This document shows positions 6,701-7,191 of a stretch of 7,191 nucleotides of DNA, piece by piece. Made by a program: the position numbers and the translations under genes. Each line of letters opens with the position of its first letter. Position 1 is the stretch's first letter. Origin of the DNA: Candidatus Kapaibacterium sp. (GTDB lineage Bacteria > Bacteroidota > Ignavibacteria > Kapaibacteriales > UBA2268); contig JAUQWR010000120.1 in NCBI GenBank assembly GCA_030835065.1, positions 1 through 7,191 on the forward strand, read 5' to 3'. The notes below the pieces were generated by a model. That model was not told the DNA's origin. It made no database searches and worked only from the letters and a program-made list of their open reading frames with translations.

Positions 6701-7191
6701 AAAACATTACTAATACTTGTTGATTGCAAATCGATACCTAAAGCACCATAACCACTTGTACTTGGTTGGTTTATACCTGTAATATAATTACCAGTAATTG
6801 TTGTATTTGTAATTGTACCCGAAGCCAAATCAATACCAGCATAATTACCAGTTACTGAACCAGTCGGATTAATAATATTTCTGATAGTATTATTTGTAAT
6901 TTGAGCATTATTACAATCTTGAATACCAATTCCTTTATATGCAATAGATTGAGTAGCTGTTGTATGGCCAATAGTATTCTTATTGATTACTAAGTTATCA
7001 ACTGAGCCTGAAACGCCATAAACATAAACACCATAATAAGCATTATAAATATGATTTTCAATCAAGCTAAAGTTATCATTATCAGCACCTGTTGTTGTAA
7101 GTGAACTAATACTACCATTCAATACTACACCATAAATTGAAGTAGATGAATAGGCGCCACCGATAATTTTACAATTACGTATTGTGTTGGA
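3751..7191 (-). CDS. Large secreted beta-helix / Ig-like repeat protein with a T9SS-type C-terminal sorting domain, N terminus outside the window
   Basis: The frame stays open to the right edge, so 1146 residues are visible and the TTG at 7122 is an internal Leu, not the start; signal peptide and N terminus are missing. Numbering from the first visible residue: 1-275 are right-handed beta-helix repeats with an Asn-x-Ile ladder (NTI, NYI, NLI turns); about 345-362 carry a DYHNETR...GADIF motif, like the D-x-x-x-x-R...GADE ending common after such helices; 365-1047 form about seven Ig-like domains, each with a core Trp (415, 506, 609, 704, 805, 909, 997) and a D/S-x-G-x-Y-type F strand; 1060-1146 resemble a type A T9SS sorting domain (TPNPISNSAVIAF, NGSYIVTL, ending in VIAR). 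The likely fate is export through Sec, then T9SS, to the surface or medium. Adhesion or glycan contact is a plausible role; no lyase catalytic residues can be named. The gene ends in its own terminator. Confidence 0.88.
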   Translation of the reverse strand, partial: SNTIRNCKIIGGAYSSTSIYGVVLNGSISSLTTTGADNDNFSLIENHIYNAYYGVYVYGVSGSVDNLVINKNTIGHTTATQSIAYKGIGIQDCNNAQITNNTIRNIINPTGSVTGNYAGIDLASGTITNTTITGNYITGINQPSTSGYGALGIDLQSTSISNVLVANNIISNLTTCNYNSTTIYWHPVGISVRGGTGIKIIHNTINLYGNQTNAGTSLSNSYGIAFTSTSPTSVTLRNNLIKNTLNHNVSGSGNFAIYVPTGFTGFTSIGGNDYYTAAGSNASSYLAKITSTNVSDLATWLTSYPADNTSFVSNPTFVSNELPFIDMLTNTNFFVALNSDVTTDYHNETRTINNNVVGADIFQVTGVNFTSLPTSVAKCAGFTQVWSFTPSITGFVDGIARTGTNGDNSLYSYNWYYNENPVDEESGEFSVNRNELILLSSQEWNAGNYYCQFTFMGNTYTTNTSTLGMEVPVAIDNPKNTYTGCMHDPNIVMSVSASGTIIGYKWFKETSPNVWTEILGETSSTYVKPMGTYNDMVGTYKVQVLGPGNCGPAFEEATYKISMDIPLESATFKAEDAEGHELDYMLLCEESYIKFSVIPGPGTITGYQWQVKRNNVWIDLPVVEYPSAITPTLIIEKSRPDQSGEYRCIIKGSPACNLDLYAETQIKVWPRFKFAYEPESQTICENENIKLGVVGDGEILAYQWLKDGEPIDAVKNPTAITPFLEISKADYLMSGSYVAQLTIKDCRGIMNVYTAPAQVYVMRATQITKQPAAITLVELGSKVELVVEAHHKGKTPPFYKDKFQWYRYNASTQTSTTLVDNAKFAGTTSSVLSINHVEASDITENGDYYYVVVEGLCGNATSSPALINEAAKLTIKTQPQGATVCESNPVKLTFEAEANSSKYTVEYSWYKDGALIQNANTNELTITGNTTDAGKYKAIAKIANMPSIKVESQEVEVIVNVGPTISTQPLAKVDLTAGKDLELSVVAAGSGTLTYEWYKDGAAIASSNTASFKKTNVDVNDAGTYTVKVTNTCGEITSAASVVTVTKTGIVSVYDINGYNRLLPVTPNPISNSAVIAFESTSDAHARLAISDINGKELTVLFDNSANSGINRINFNPSDLMLANGSYIVTLNLAGQTYYANIVIAR
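3754..4014 (-). other. T9SS type A C-terminal sorting domain of the large protein
   Basis: The last ~87 residues start with LLPVTPNPISNSAVIAF and contain ARLAISDINGKEL, then NGSYIVTLNLAGQTYYANI and a terminal VIAR. This order (P-N-P, a beta strand, D-x-x-G-K, G-x-Y, short terminal strand with a basic residue) matches the family recognised and usually cleaved by the type IX secretion machinery. The machinery itself is not in the window. Confidence 0.82.
4051..6090 (-). repeat. Tandem array of about seven Ig-like domains within the large protein
   Basis: Domains of roughly 85-110 residues repeat in tandem. Shared marks are a strand-B Cys context (KCAG, GCMH, LCEE, ICEN, VCES), a core Trp in Y-x-W or similar (YKWF, YQWQ, YQWL, YSWY, YEWY), and a late SGEY / DAGKY / DAGTY strand, often followed by a Cys-Gly (NCG, LCG, TCG). 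These are the bacterial Ig-like domains common in surface proteins of Bacteroidota. Boundaries are approximate because I placed them by eye. Confidence 0.75.
6367..7191 (-). repeat. Right-handed beta-helix (PbH1-like) coils within the large protein
   Basis: Asn-x-Ile motifs recur at visible residues 2, 46, 72, 101, 135, 168, 203 and 239. From 46 on the spacing is 26-36 residues, and the motifs are flanked by short hydrophobic strands (YGVYVYG, KGIGIQD, YAGIDLA, ALGIDLQ, PVGISVR, YGIAFTS). This is the pattern of parallel beta-helix proteins of the pectate-lyase/NosD kind, with variable loops between coils. At least one further coil begins at the window edge (NTIRNC), so the helix continues upstream. 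Confidence 0.75.

Noticed and set aside
7120..7122. TTG as the start of the large protein
   Set aside because: The frame continues without a stop to the window edge, and the 23 upstream codons encode more beta-helix-like sequence (NTIRNC, SIYGVVLNG), so the gene begins outside.

Overview
This window looks like ordinary chromosomal sequence from an AT-rich, Gram-negative member of the Bacteroidota/Chlorobiota (FCB) group. The strongest clue is a large surface-type protein ending in a C-terminal domain that resembles a type IX secretion (T9SS) sorting signal, a system restricted to that group. A LolC/LolE-type lipoprotein-release permease shows an outer membrane. A MalK/UgpC-type ATPase, a TTG start and a clear Shine-Dalgarno sequence make me lean towards an Ignavibacteria- or Kapabacteria-like lineage over a classical Bacteroides or Flavobacterium. 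That lineage call is inference.

Layout. Positions 2-874 (+) hold the C-terminal part of a phosphoglucosamine/phosphomannomutase-family enzyme (GlmM-like), whose 5' end lies outside the window. Positions 875-1071 are a convergent intergenic gap containing a long, near-perfect palindrome (973-1007). Positions 1072-3624 (-) are a compact three-gene operon read right to left: a LolC/LolE-like permease (2401-3624), then after 10 nt a MalK/UgpC-family ATPase (1278-2390, TTG start with a strong ribosome binding site abutting the upstream stop codon), then a two-helix small membrane protein overlapping the ATPase stop by ATGA (1072-1281). Positions 3625-3750 hold a textbook rho-independent terminator (3700-3727) and, presumably, the operon promoter. 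Positions 3751-7191 (-) hold the C-terminal 1146 residues of a giant secreted protein: right-handed beta-helix repeats, about seven Ig-like domains, and the T9SS-type C-terminal domain. Its N terminus and signal peptide lie beyond the right edge.

How the parts relate. The mutase belongs to amino-sugar or hexose-phosphate metabolism feeding the cell envelope. The permease belongs to lipoprotein export. The ATPase is of a type that normally powers carbohydrate importers, and no such permease is in the window, so it may be an orphan ATPase that happens to share an operon with the permease. The large protein is insulated from the operon by the terminator and is probably a separate surface adhesin or glycan-interacting protein. 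I found no CRISPR array, RNA gene, transposase or phage gene. The least explained item is the tight permease-ATPase-small membrane protein operon; I see no convincing evidence of a wholly new system.
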